The position numbers and the translations under genes were made by a program. From an uncultured Collinsella sp. (GTDB lineage: Bacteria; Actinomycetota; Coriobacteriia; Coriobacteriales; Coriobacteriaceae), in assembly GCA_900542325.1 (NCBI GenBank), contig UQMY01000001.1:1-64000 (forward strand): a stretch of DNA of 64,000 nucleotides. The letters run 5' to 3'. A model generated the notes under the pieces. The model did no database searches, had not been told where the DNA came from, and saw only the letters and a list, made by a program, of their open reading frames with translations. Each line of letters opens with the position of its first letter. Positions within the stretch are counted from its first letter, which is position 1. Positions 16,008-24,618 of the stretch are shown piece by piece.

Positions 16008-16988
16008 CTAGTCTCCGGATGCCTGGTTGCGGCCGGTAGCGTAGTCGATCTGCACGTGCGGCTGCAGGTTGTAGCAGTACACGTGGAAGCACAGGGTTTT
16101 GCCGTGGTCTTCGATCGATTGTGCTTCCAGACGAATGCCACGACAGACGAGCTCCTCCTCGTTGTACATAGGCGTGACGCGATAGAGCACGTGGTTGCCC
16201 GTGTCGCGGACGTAGTCGAGGATCTGCTCTTCAAACGGCAGCATGCCCGTCTCGTTGAGATAGCGCGTGCCGGTGAGGAGATTCTTGCGGTTGGCGTTTT
16301 CGCCGCAGAGTGACCAGGCGATGAGGTGGCAGCGGTTGTAGAGGCTCTGGCCTGGAATAAAGTCGTAGCGCTGCTGGTGCCAACCGGCAGGATGGATACG
16401 CGAGATATCGCCGCGCTTGCCCTGACCGAGCGATTCGGGGCCCACGCAGGCGAGCGCCTTGCGAGTGCGGCCCAGGCTGTCGAGCTTGGAGAATTTCTTA
16501 AAGCAGCCCTCTTCGGTGGCACGATCGTATTCATCGAGTGTGAATGACGGCGTGCCGAGCGGATGCGTGCCGTCGGCGCGGAGGGCAACGTAGGGGTTGC
16601 CGGCGTAGTCGGGAATGCTGCTGAGGTATACACCGCGGGCGCGGTTGAGGTCGGGGTTTTCGACCTCGTCGATGGGGGTGGCGACGCTGTCCGCGGAAGC
16701 GTCATCGGTGTCGCTTGCGGCGGAATCGGGGCCATCGCCAGAGTCTTGGCTATTTTGAGAGTCCTCGGAGCTCGCTGTTCCCGATTCGAGCCGGGCGACC
16801 AAGTCCGCTTCGTCGTCGGTACGGCTGGGACTCTCGTTTTGTTTCTCGGCCAGAGCCGCTGCCTGCTCATCGCTTTGCGGTGATAACAGCTTGGGCGCTC
16901 CGTCGAGCGACCCTGTGAACAGCGCAAACCCCAGCACCACGGCGGTGCCGATGGAAAGTGCTTGCTTGTAGGCGGACTTGCGCGACAT
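16008..16988 (-). CDS. Secreted DNA/RNA non-specific endonuclease-like protein
   Basis: A 326-residue exported protein. A hydrophobic segment at about 9-26 follows a basic start (signal peptide or anchor). Residues 40-110 are a Ser/Asp/Glu-rich low-complexity linker. The C-terminal half resembles the Endonuclease_NS_2/EndA class of His-Me finger nucleases: RGDISRIHPAGWHQ, then NRCHLIAW (218-225), where His221 would be the general base (most relatives have RSHL or RGHL), then the metal-ligand Asn region NANRKNLLTGTRYLN. Cys in place of Ser/Gly before the His is unusual. Likely cell-surface or extracellular nucleic-acid degradation. Start follows AGGAGCCTCA. Confidence 0.8.
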   Translation of the reverse strand: MSRKSAYKQALSIGTAVVLGFALFTGSLDGAPKLLSPQSDEQAAALAEKQNESPSRTDDEADLVARLESGTASSEDSQNSQDSGDGPDSAASDTDDASADSVATPIDEVENPDLNRARGVYLSSIPDYAGNPYVALRADGTHPLGTPSFTLDEYDRATEEGCFKKFSKLDSLGRTRKALACVGPESLGQGKRGDISRIHPAGWHQQRYDFIPGQSLYNRCHLIAWSLCGENANRKNLLTGTRYLNETGMLPFEEQILDYVRDTGNHVLYRVTPMYNEEELVCRGIRLEAQSIEDHGKTLCFHVYCYNLQPHVQIDYATGRNQASGD

Positions 16989-17117
16989 TGAGGCTCCTGG
17001 ATGGACGGTTGGGAATCTACCAGTCTAGCAGGAGCCGGCAGAGGCCGTTCTGTCGAACAAATACTTAAGATTTGGGACAAACGCTTCTGGTTCATTTGCT
17101 TCATATTTGACGTATGG

Positions 17118-18128
17118 CTAGATCGAGGTGGAGTCGAGCCAGTTGAGCTTGCACTCGAGAATGCGCTGCTCGCCGGGTTGGCTGCTGCCATCAAGCAAGG
17201 CGAGCAGCATCTCGGCCGCCTCCCTGCCTTCCTGGTCGACGGGCTCGATGATCGTGGAGACGGTCGGCGTGGTGAGGTTGGTCCAGTCTTCGCAGTTGAG
17301 TCCCAAAAGACCTATTTGCTGCGGAAGTAGATGGGCCATGGGTTGGAGGGCCTTGTAGACACGGGGAAGCGCCCATTGGTTTTGTACGAAGATGAGCGTG
17401 CGCTTGGCGGGGTTGAACTTGTATTTAAAGTATTCGGTGAGCTCGTTGATCGACGGCTTGTTGTGATCGATGGGGATGGCTTTGTAGAGCTGCCCATTCG
17501 CGGCCAATGCCTCGGCATATCCCTGAAAACGTTCCATGCGAGTGCGCATTTCGGTCATGTTGGCGGCGATGGAAAAGAAGTCTTCGTAGCCGGCGTCGAG
17601 AAGCGCCTGCGTGGCATTGTACACGCCGTCGTAGAGGTTGGTTTTGATCCAGCTGGTGCCTGGGCTGTAGATGGCCGCGTCAAAAAAGACGACGGGCTTG
17701 TCGGCGCGCTTGATGCGGTCGTGGACTGCCTTGAAATTTGCCGTGGGCTGGATGATAAAACCATCGACGCCCAGTGAGAGCATTTTGTCGACATACATGA
17801 GCTCGGTCTCGGGGTTAAAGTTGCTCGTGCAAACGACCGTCTGGTAGCCCGCGGGGAGCATGACCTGCTCCATGCCGTTGAGGACGAGGCCCGCCCATTT
17901 GTTGGTGTTATCCAAGATGATGATGGCGATGACGTGGGTCTGCTTGCCGGTGAGCGTTTGCGCTTGGGCGTTGGGAACGTATCCGAGTTCCTTGATGACG
18001 CGCGCAATCTTTGCCTGCGTCTTCTCGCTAAGCTTTTCTCGTTTGTCGTTGAGGTAATACGAGACGCTTGCCGTCGAGGTTCCCGCCTCTCGAGCGACGT
18101 CTGCGATCGTAACGCGCTGTTTTGCCAC
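17118..18128 (-). CDS. LacI-family transcriptional regulator of the adjacent sugar operon
   Basis: A 336-residue LacI/GalR regulator. The N-terminal helix-turn-helix reads VTIADVAREAGTSTASVSYYLN, followed by the hinge (YVPNAQAQTLTG) and a periplasmic-binding-protein-like effector domain. The GTG at 18128 has AAGGAG seven bases upstream and fits the family N-terminus; the in-frame ATG at 18164 lacks one. It is divergent from the PTS-aldolase-transketolase operon at 18544 and is the natural candidate repressor, sensing a sugar phosphate. Minus-strand transcription ends near the nuclease gene. Confidence 0.92.
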   Translation of the reverse strand: MAKQRVTIADVAREAGTSTASVSYYLNDKREKLSEKTQAKIARVIKELGYVPNAQAQTLTGKQTHVIAIIILDNTNKWAGLVLNGMEQVMLPAGYQTVVCTSNFNPETELMYVDKMLSLGVDGFIIQPTANFKAVHDRIKRADKPVVFFDAAIYSPGTSWIKTNLYDGVYNATQALLDAGYEDFFSIAANMTEMRTRMERFQGYAEALAANGQLYKAIPIDHNKPSINELTEYFKYKFNPAKRTLIFVQNQWALPRVYKALQPMAHLLPQQIGLLGLNCEDWTNLTTPTVSTIIEPVDQEGREAAEMLLALLDGSSQPGEQRILECKLNWLDSTSI

Positions 18129-18543
18129 AGCGACTCCTTCCGACAGATGAGCATTTTCCAACATGATGACTTTGAGTCTTGGTGAGGGATGCGCTTTGGT
18201 GAGCGACTTTTTCCTTTCATATGAGTATGCAACAAATGCGGCATATGGGTGGGGTCGAAATTTGTGACCGGCATGCGCATCTGCCGTCTACCGAGAAAAT
18301 CAAATACTTCTTGACTTTTGAAATCGAGGGTAAAATCGCAGGATTCATTTTTGGTTAAACGCATAACTAAATAGCGTAACCAACGCTCTGACCTGCGCGT
18401 TTACCGAAATAAACTGGCATTAAGAAAAACGAGCACCTATATTGGTCTTGTCGAAAAGACAGCAAGTCCAAACGGCAGGGGATGCTCCGGAGGCCTCCGC
18501 AAACGGTGTCTTGCGCACGCAACTCTATGAAAAGAGGGAAGCA
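18129..18543. promoter_or_regulatory. Divergent control region of LacI regulator and sugar operon
   Basis: This 415-bp non-coding stretch is AT-richer than its surroundings. TTGACT at 18311 and TAAAAT at 18331 resemble promoter boxes but stand too close (14 bases) to be convincing. An imperfect inverted repeat TGGTTAAACGC (18352-18362) / GCGTAACCA (18374-18382) is a candidate LacI-type operator. The AAGAGGGAAGC ribosome site of the EIIBC gene ends the region. Confidence 0.45.
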
Positions 18544-20016
18544 ATGAAGATCGTAGGCGTTGCCGCCTGTACCGTGGGTATCGCCCACACGTATATGGCC
18601 CAGAAGGCGATTCAGGATGAATGTGCCGCTCGTGGCATCGAGTGCAAAGTCGAGGCTCAGGGTGGTCTGGGTATCGAGAATGAGCTCACGCAGGAAGACG
18701 TTGATTGCGCCGACCTGGTGCTCGAGTCCGTCGACGTGGGTGTCGAGAACGAGGACCGTTTTGAGCAGAAGATGGCCGAGGGCAAGTTCCTCAAGGTCGG
18801 CACCTCGGATGTAATCGCCGATCCGGTAAAGATTATCGACCAGGCTGTCGAGATCATCAAGGCGACGGGCGGTGCCGTTGACGCGTCCAAGGCCGAGGCC
18901 AAGGCAGAGAAGAAGGCCGTCTCCGCTGCCCCGCAGGCCCCGACACCGGCGTCCAAGCAGTCCATCTTTGCCGACCCTGGCAAGACGCTGCTCAATGCAT
19001 TCAATACCGGCGTTTCCTATTTTATCCCCATCGTCGTTATCGGTGGCGTGTTCCTCGCCTTCTCGTTGGCATCCGGTACTGCCGGTGCTAGCGGCATGGA
19101 GGTCACCAACCCGTTGATGGTGAGCCTTAACACTATCGGCATGGCCGGCATCTCTATGATGATTCCGGTGCTTGCGGCATACATCGCCTACTCGATGGCC
19201 GGTAAGCCCGCACTTGCCCCCGGCTTCGTCCTGGGCTACTTGGTTAACAACACCGTCGTCACCCCGAGCGGCAACAGCGTTTCGACCGGCTTCTTGGGCG
19301 CCATGATCATGGCTGTCATCTGCGGTTACTTTGTCCGCTGGATGAAGACCTGGAAGGTCAACAACACCATCCAGACCATCATGCCCATTCTGATCATCCC
19401 GATTCTGACCTCGCTCGTCCTGGGCATGGCTTACATCTACATCCTGGCCACGCCGCTTGGCTTTGTGATGGATTGGCTCACCAGCGTGCTCGGCAGCCTG
19501 CAGGGCGGCTCCGCCGTCGTCCTGGGCCTGGTCATTGGCGTTATGACCGCTTTCGATATGGGTGGCCCCATCAACAAGACCGCTTCGACCTTTACCATGG
19601 CCATCATGGCCTCCGGCATCTACGGCCCCAACGGTATGTTCCGCGTCGCCGTCGCCATTCCCCCGATTGCTTGCGGCCTCGCTGCGCTCATCGCCAAGAA
19701 CAAGTTCGATGACGCTGACCGTCAGATGGGCATCTCTGCGCTGTTCATGGGCTGCATCGGTATTACCGAGGGCGCTATTCCCTTCGCGGTCAAGGATCTT
19801 GGCCACACCCTGCCCGGCATTTGCATCGGCTCTGCCGTGGGCGCGGCGCTTGCCGCCTTCCAGGGCATCGACTGCTATGTTCCGCATGGTGGCTTTATTG
19901 TCGCCCTGGCCACCAACAACGTCGCGCTGTTCTGCCTGGACATCGTGATTGGCTCCTTGGTCGCCGCTGCAATCCTGATTGCCATGAAGCCCACGCTCGA
20001 TAAGCAGGCCAAGTAA
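18544..20016 (+). CDS. PTS system, fructose-family EIIBC component
   Basis: A 490-residue membrane permease that takes phosphate from EIIA and phosphorylates a sugar during uptake. The EIIB domain (1-100) carries the phosphocysteine Cys9 in VAACTVGIAHTYMA. An Ala/Lys linker (about 115-140) leads to a fructose-type EIIC with about ten helices (for example GGVFLAFSLASGTAG and FDMGGPINKTASTFTMAIM). The matching EIIA is at 24084, end of the same operon. The substrate is a ketose or hexitol judging from the neighbours (GatZ-like, transaldolase, transketolase); fructose, tagatose or a related ketose are possibilities. ATG 18544 is chosen on its ribosome site and the conserved EIIB start. Confidence 0.93.
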   Translation: MKIVGVAACTVGIAHTYMAQKAIQDECAARGIECKVEAQGGLGIENELTQEDVDCADLVLESVDVGVENEDRFEQKMAEGKFLKVGTSDVIADPVKIIDQAVEIIKATGGAVDASKAEAKAEKKAVSAAPQAPTPASKQSIFADPGKTLLNAFNTGVSYFIPIVVIGGVFLAFSLASGTAGASGMEVTNPLMVSLNTIGMAGISMMIPVLAAYIAYSMAGKPALAPGFVLGYLVNNTVVTPSGNSVSTGFLGAMIMAVICGYFVRWMKTWKVNNTIQTIMPILIIPILTSLVLGMAYIYILATPLGFVMDWLTSVLGSLQGGSAVVLGLVIGVMTAFDMGGPINKTASTFTMAIMASGIYGPNGMFRVAVAIPPIACGLAALIAKNKFDDADRQMGISALFMGCIGITEGAIPFAVKDLGHTLPGICIGSAVGAALAAFQGIDCYVPHGGFIVALATNNVALFCLDIVIGSLVAAAILIAMKPTLDKQAK

Positions 20017-20030
20017 ACCTTTAAGGACTC

Positions 20031-20091
20031 CGGTTGTGCGGAGGGATGGATTTGACTCCGCACAACCGCCCCTACACAACAAAATCCATCC
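20031..20091 (+). other. Interleaved inverted repeats (pseudoknot-like) between EIIBC and GatZ-like genes
   Basis: Stem 1 pairs 20031-20043 with 20056-20068 (CGGTTGTGCGGAG; one G-C/A exchange at most). The 12-base loop holds GGATGGATTT (20044-20053), which is the exact complement of AAATCCATCC at 20082-20091. The order a-b-a'-b' is that of an H-type pseudoknot. It lies 14 bases after the EIIBC stop and could limit read-through or shield the transcript end. Confidence 0.6.
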
Positions 20092-20160
20092 GCACTGATA
20101 GGGCCCACATCTGGGTCCCAGGGAACTTTTGTCAAAAATCCTCTGGAGAAGGAGAACAAA

Positions 20161-21429
20161 ATGTCCAACCTCACCATCCGCCAGGCCGTTCAGGGCATGC
20201 TCAAGCTGCAGGACAGCGGCGATCACGCAACCATGGTCGGCATTGGTCCCATGAGCCCCAACCTGATTCAGGCCGTGTTCGAGCTTGCCAAGGACGAGGA
20301 TTTCCCGCCCATGTTTATCGCTAGCCGCAACCAGGTCGATATGGACGAGATGGGCGCCGGCTACGTCAACGGTTGGGACCAGACGCGCTTTGCCGCCGAC
20401 ATTAAGAAGGTTGCCGACGAGGTGGGTTATACCGGTCCGTACTACCTGTGCCGCGATCACGGCGGTCCGTGGCAGCGCGACGAGGAGCGTAACGCCCACC
20501 TGCCCGAGGACGAGGCCATGGAGCTCGCCCGCAAGTCCTTTGTCGCCGACATGGAGGCAGGCTTTGACCTGCTGATGGTCGACCCCACCAAGGACCCCTA
20601 TCAGATCGGCAAGGTTATTCCGCTCGACGTGGTGCTTCGCCGCACGATCGATCTTATCGACTATCTTGAGCAGTACCGTCGCGAGCATAACCTGCCCGAA
20701 GTTGCCTATGAGGTCGGTACCGAGGAGACCAATGGCGGCCTGACCTCCACCGACAAGTACGAGGAGTTCATTTCTCAGCTGCAGCCCGAGCTCGAGAAGC
20801 GCGGCTGCCCCATGCCCACCTTTATCGTCGGCCAGACCGGTACGCTCACCCGTTGGACCGAGCAGGTCGGTCATTACAACTTTAAGAATGCCCGCGAGCT
20901 CGCCGACATGGCCAAGCGCTACGGCGTGGGCCTGAAGGAGCACAACGCCGACTACCTGGACGACGCGACGCTGCTCGAGCACATCCCGGCACACGTGACC
21001 GCTTCCAATGTCGCCCCTCAGTACGGCACCGAGGAGACCCGCGCTTACCTCAAGCTCTGCGCTACCGAGCAGATTCTGGTCGACAACGGCCTGTGCGACG
21101 ATCCCTCCGATCTGTATCACACGCTGCTGGTCAAGGCCATCAAGACCGAGCGCTGGCGCAAGTGGATGACCGGCGACGATGTCAACCTGCAGGTTGACGA
21201 CATTCTGGCCGACGACGAGCTCAGCCTGAAGATTCTGGATGTCTCCGGCCACTACGCGTTCAACGATCCCGAGGTCAAGGAGCAGGTCGAGAAGCTCTAT
21301 CGCAACCTCGCTGCCCAGGACATTGACGGCAAGCGCTTTGTGATCGAGCACATCAAGCGCCCGATCAAGCAGTACGTCGTCGGTCTTAACCTCAAGGGCG
21401 TCACGAGCCGCATCGAGAAGGCTCTCTAA
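20161..21429 (+). CDS. GatZ/KbaZ-like tagatose-bisphosphate aldolase family protein
   Basis: A 422-residue member of the GatZ/KbaZ/AgaZ family (TIM-barrel). Recognisable parts are HATMVGIGPMSPNL, IASRNQVD, YLCRDHGGPW and FVGQTG-type loops (here FIVGQTGTLTRW). In E. coli GatZ supports the catalytic class II aldolase GatY, but no GatY-like gene is present here. Some GatZ-type proteins have been reported to act as tagatose/fructose-6-phosphate 4-epimerases, which would suit a stand-alone copy (recollection, not checked). Here it follows EIIBC and precedes an Fsa-type transaldolase, so it probably processes the imported sugar phosphate. Start after GGAGAAGGAG. Confidence 0.85.
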   Translation: MSNLTIRQAVQGMLKLQDSGDHATMVGIGPMSPNLIQAVFELAKDEDFPPMFIASRNQVDMDEMGAGYVNGWDQTRFAADIKKVADEVGYTGPYYLCRDHGGPWQRDEERNAHLPEDEAMELARKSFVADMEAGFDLLMVDPTKDPYQIGKVIPLDVVLRRTIDLIDYLEQYRREHNLPEVAYEVGTEETNGGLTSTDKYEEFISQLQPELEKRGCPMPTFIVGQTGTLTRWTEQVGHYNFKNARELADMAKRYGVGLKEHNADYLDDATLLEHIPAHVTASNVAPQYGTEETRAYLKLCATEQILVDNGLCDDPSDLYHTLLVKAIKTERWRKWMTGDDVNLQVDDILADDELSLKILDVSGHYAFNDPEVKEQVEKLYRNLAAQDIDGKRFVIEHIKRPIKQYVVGLNLKGVTSRIEKAL

Positions 21430-21448
21430 GTAGCTTTTCCTACACGAC

Positions 21449-21522
21449 GCCGGGCCTGGGGCATGTCCCAGCTGCAGGCCCGGCACATAGGACAAAAGGA
21501 CATCCCCTTTGTCCTATTTTTT
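21449..21522 (+). terminator. Double hairpin with T run between GatZ-like and transaldolase genes
   Basis: First hairpin: GCCGGGCCT/AGGCCCGGC (21449-21457 with 21476-21484). Second: ATAGGACAAA/TTTGTCCTAT (21487-21496 with 21508-21517), then TTTTT. The second hairpin also contains GGACATCCCC and so resembles the GTCCC palindromes. As it lies inside the operon it may cause partial termination and lower expression of the distal genes. Confidence 0.65.
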
Positions 21523-21554
21523 GAGTTTTGGATTCCTTAGAAGGAGTTTGCACC

Positions 21555-22238
21555 ATGAAGTTCTTTATCGATACCGCCAACCTTGACGAGATCGCCGAGG
21601 CCAAGAGCTGGGGCTGCCTTGCCGGCGTCACCACCAATCCGTCCCTGTACGCCAAGACCGGCGGCAAGCTCGCCGACTTTGAGCCCCATATGCTCAAGAT
21701 TGCCGAGCTCTGCGAGGGCCTGCCCGTGTCTGCTGAGTCCACCGCGACCACTGCCGAGGGCATGATCGAGGAGGGCAAGCGTCTTGCCGCCCTGGCTCCC
21801 AACATCGTGGTCAAACTTCCCGTGTGCGAGGCCGGCCTCGCCGCCTGCCGCGCCCTGGCCGATGCGGGCGTGCGCGTCAACATGACGCTTGTTTTCTCGC
21901 CGACGCAGGCCCTCATGGCCGCCAACGCCGGTGCCCGCTACATCAGCCCGTTTGTCGGCCGCTTTGACGACATCGCCGAGGACGGCATCTCGCAGCTCGA
22001 CAATGTCGTGACATGCATCAAGAACTATGACTGGACCGGCAAGAACGTCGACGACACCGTCGAGATCATCACCGCTTCGGTCCGCACGCCCAACCACGTG
22101 ACCCAGGCGGCTCTTCTTGGTGCTGACATCGCGACCGTGCCCATGGCCGCTCTCAAGAAGTGCCTGCATCACCCGCTGACCGACCAGGGCCTCGCCTCTT
22201 TTGAGGCTGACTGGCAGAAGGTCGTCGCTCAGGCTTAA
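21555..22238 (+). CDS. Fructose-6-phosphate aldolase / transaldolase (TalC/MipB type)
   Basis: A 227-residue short transaldolase. The start MKFFIDTANLDEIAEAKSWG, GVTTNPSL, the Schiff-base lysine in NIVVKLPV and the terminal TVPMAALKKCLHHPLTD are the family pattern. Short members either cleave fructose 6-phosphate to dihydroxyacetone and glyceraldehyde 3-phosphate (FSA) or perform true transaldolase exchange; they cannot be told apart here. The adjacent split transketolase suggests a complete non-oxidative pentose-phosphate step. ATG 21555 follows AGAAGGAG. Confidence 0.92.
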   Translation: MKFFIDTANLDEIAEAKSWGCLAGVTTNPSLYAKTGGKLADFEPHMLKIAELCEGLPVSAESTATTAEGMIEEGKRLAALAPNIVVKLPVCEAGLAACRALADAGVRVNMTLVFSPTQALMAANAGARYISPFVGRFDDIAEDGISQLDNVVTCIKNYDWTGKNVDDTVEIITASVRTPNHVTQAALLGADIATVPMAALKKCLHHPLTDQGLASFEADWQKVVAQA

Positions 22239-22302
22239 CGACCGGGTTGCCCTCGGCATCGCGCCATCCGGTGCCGGGGTTGTTCTCAAGAGAGGAATTC
22301 GT

Positions 22303-23133
22303 ATGACCAACCAGGAGCTGGCGAAGGTCGCCAATGAGGTCAGGAAGGGTGTCGTGACTGCGGTTCACGCGGCCAAGTCGGGACATCCGGGTGGATCGCT
22401 CGGTGCAGCCGACATCATGACGTATCTGTACTTTGAGGAAATGAATATCGATCCTGCCGACCCTCACAAGGCCGATCGCGACCGCTTTGTGCTCTCCAAG
22501 GGTCACGCGGCACCGGGCCTGTATTCGGTGTTGGCAAATCGCGGCTATTTTCCCGTCGAAGAGCTCGAGACGCTCCGCCATATTGGCAGCCGACTGCAGG
22601 GCCATCCCAACATGAACGACACCCCGGGCATCGATATGTCCACCGGCTCGCTCGGTCAGGGCATCTCTGCTGCAGTTGGAATGGCGCTTGCCGCTAAGCA
22701 CTGGGGCGACAGCTACCATGTCTACACGTTGCTGGGCGACGGTGAGTGCGAGGAAGGCCAGGTGTGGGAGGCGGCAATGTTTGCCGGCAACCGCGACCTG
22801 GATAACCTCGTCGCTATCGTCGATCATAATGGCCTGCAAATTGACGGCACGATCGATGAAGTCAACTCGGCCATGCCGCTTGCCGACAAGTTCCGCGCCT
22901 TTAAGTGGCATGTGATAGAGCTAGCCGACGGTAACGACATGGCGCAGATTGCCGCCGCCTTTGCCGAGGCTCGCAAAGTGAGCGCCTCGCCTGTGGCCAT
23001 TATCGCCGAGACGGTGAAGGGCAAGGGCGTTTCCTTTATGGAAAACCAGGTGGGCTGGCACGGCAAGGCACCCAACGATGAACAGTTTGAGCAGGCCATG
23101 GCCGAGCTCGCAGCAGCAGGGGAGGAGCTCTAA
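22303..23133 (+). CDS. Transketolase, N-terminal (TPP-binding) subunit
   Basis: 276 residues forming the N-terminal half of a split transketolase. It has the substrate-side histidines in AAKSGHPGGSLG and SKGHAAPGLY, and the TPP-diphosphate/metal motif GDGECEEGQVWEAAMFAGNRDLDN. It works with the C-terminal subunit encoded next, overlapping it by one base (TAATG), so translation is coupled. Transketolase moves two-carbon ketol units between sugar phosphates. Start at ATG 22303 after AGAGGAATTC. Split transketolases of this kind are common in Coriobacteriia, Firmicutes and archaea; several are specialised for catabolism of particular sugars. Confidence 0.94.
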   Translation: MTNQELAKVANEVRKGVVTAVHAAKSGHPGGSLGAADIMTYLYFEEMNIDPADPHKADRDRFVLSKGHAAPGLYSVLANRGYFPVEELETLRHIGSRLQGHPNMNDTPGIDMSTGSLGQGISAAVGMALAAKHWGDSYHVYTLLGDGECEEGQVWEAAMFAGNRDLDNLVAIVDHNGLQIDGTIDEVNSAMPLADKFRAFKWHVIELADGNDMAQIAAAFAEARKVSASPVAIIAETVKGKGVSFMENQVGWHGKAPNDEQFEQAMAELAAAGEEL

Positions 23134-24071
23134 TGGCAGAGGTCAAGAAAGTCGCCACGCGCGTTAGCTATGGCGAGGCACTTGTCGAGCTGGGCAATGA
23201 GCACGATGACTTTGTGGTTCTCGATGCCGACCTGGCCGCCGCCACGCAGACCGGTAAGTTTAAGGCTGCCCATCCTGAGCGCTTTTACGATGCCGGCATT
23301 GCCGAGAGCAACTTGATGGGGCTTGCCGCCGGCATTGCGACCACGGGCCACGTTGCCTTTGCGAGCACCTTTGCGATGTTTGCCGCCGGTCGCGCCTACG
23401 AGCAGGTCCGCAATTCCATTGGCTACCCACACCTCAACGTCAAGATTGGCGCCACCCATGCCGGCATTTCGGTGGGCGAGGACGGCGCCACGCACCAGTG
23501 CTGCGAGGATATCGCACTCATGCGTACGATTCCGGGTATGACGGTGGTCGTTCCCGCCGACGATGTCGAGGCCCGCGCCTGTGTGCGTGCCGCCTATGAG
23601 TTTGATGGGCCGGTCTACATGCGCTTCGGCCGCCTGGCAACACCGGTCATCAACGATCACGAGGACTACGAGTTCAAGATCGGCCGCGGTGTTGTTGTAC
23701 GGGAGGGCTCTGATGTCACGATCGTCGCGTGCGGTCTCATGGTCGCTGAGGCACTCGCTGCTGCCGAGGCGCTCGCTGCCGACGGCATCGATGCTGAGGT
23801 CATCAACATGCATACGATCAAACCGCTCGATGAGCGTTTGGTGGTTGCCAGCGCCAAGAAGACCGGTCGCGTGGTCACCGCCGAGGAGCATTCGATTATC
23901 GGTGGTCTTGGCGAGGCCGTTGCCTCGGTGCTCGCGGAGCAGCATCCAGTGCCGATGCGTCGCGTCGGCGTGCGCGATGTGTACGGCGAGTCCGGCCCTG
24001 CGGTCGATTTGCTGCATAAGTACGGTTTGGACGCCGACGGCATCGAAGCTGCGGTCAGGTCCGTGTTGTAA
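23133..24071 (+). CDS. Transketolase, C-terminal subunit
   Basis: 312 residues forming the pyrimidine-binding and C-terminal domains of the split transketolase. The conserved Glu that activates TPP is in RFYDAGIAESNLMGLAAG; the GATHAGISVGEDGATHQCCEDIALMR segment and EEHSIIGGLGEAV in the transketolase C-domain are clear. It pairs with the product of 22303. The GGGGAGGAG ribosome site sits within the upstream coding region. Confidence 0.94.
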   Translation: MAEVKKVATRVSYGEALVELGNEHDDFVVLDADLAAATQTGKFKAAHPERFYDAGIAESNLMGLAAGIATTGHVAFASTFAMFAAGRAYEQVRNSIGYPHLNVKIGATHAGISVGEDGATHQCCEDIALMRTIPGMTVVVPADDVEARACVRAAYEFDGPVYMRFGRLATPVINDHEDYEFKIGRGVVVREGSDVTIVACGLMVAEALAAAEALAADGIDAEVINMHTIKPLDERLVVASAKKTGRVVTAEEHSIIGGLGEAVASVLAEQHPVPMRRVGVRDVYGESGPAVDLLHKYGLDADGIEAAVRSVL

Positions 24072-24083
24072 GGAAGGCTTTCC

Positions 24084-24536
24084 ATGGGGTTTGTATCTGC
24101 CAACCAAGTGACGATTGGCTACGCCGCCGCCTCGCGCGAGGACGCGCTGCATTATCTGTCCGAGCAGGCTGTTGAGCTTGGTTTTGCCGATGACGCGTCT
24201 GCTGTAGAGGCGGCTTTTATTGCTCGCGAAAACGAGGCCGAGACTGGCCTCGTCGCCGGTTTTGCCGTTCCGCATGCCAAGAGCGATGCGATCCATACGC
24301 CGGGCGTGGCCGTGCTCAAGCTGTCCGAGCCTGTTGAGTGGCCGAGCTTTGATGGCGTGCCCGTCGATGTGGCGCTCGCGCTGTACGTGCCCGCCGGCGA
24401 AGCGGGAACCACGCACCTGCGTCTGCTCTCCAAGGCTGCCGTGATGCTGATGGATGCTGGCTTCCGTGACAGGGTGCGCGAAAGCACCGATCCTGTCGAG
24501 ATTGCCGAGCTCATCAACGCCGGGCTCGAGGACTAG
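24084..24536 (+). CDS. PTS EIIA component, fructose/mannitol type
   Basis: A 150-residue PTS_EIIA_2 domain. The phospho-histidine lies in VAGFAVPHAKSDAIHTPG (near residue 64), preceded by the usual ARENEAETG region. It passes phosphate from HPr to Cys9 of the EIIBC at 18544. Last gene of the operon, 12 bases after the transketolase C-subunit, with AAGGAAGG upstream. Its separation from EIIBC by four metabolic genes suggests the whole unit is transferred and regulated together. Confidence 0.93.
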   Translation: MGFVSANQVTIGYAAASREDALHYLSEQAVELGFADDASAVEAAFIARENEAETGLVAGFAVPHAKSDAIHTPGVAVLKLSEPVEWPSFDGVPVDVALALYVPAGEAGTTHLRLLSKAAVMLMDAGFRDRVRESTDPVEIAELINAGLED

Positions 24537-24578
24537 AACGGGCTCTCCGTTCCATTAATCGATCCTTCTCCAAGGAAA

Positions 24579-24609
24579 AGGGCCGCGACGCTATAGGCGT
24601 CGCGGCCCT
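24579..24609 (+). terminator. Hairpin ending the sugar operon
   Basis: A perfect 13-bp stem AGGGCCGCGACGC/GCGTCGCGGCCCT (24579-24591 with 24597-24609) around TATAG. The T tract is poor (GTCTGCGTTTC), but position after the last gene supports the call. Confidence 0.7.
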
Positions 24610-24618
24610 GTCTGCGTT

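Noticed and set aside
18367..21495. 1042-codon minus-strand open frame
   Set aside because: It lies entirely antisense to EIIBC and GatZ-like genes and has a low-complexity Gly/Asp/His composition typical of shadows.
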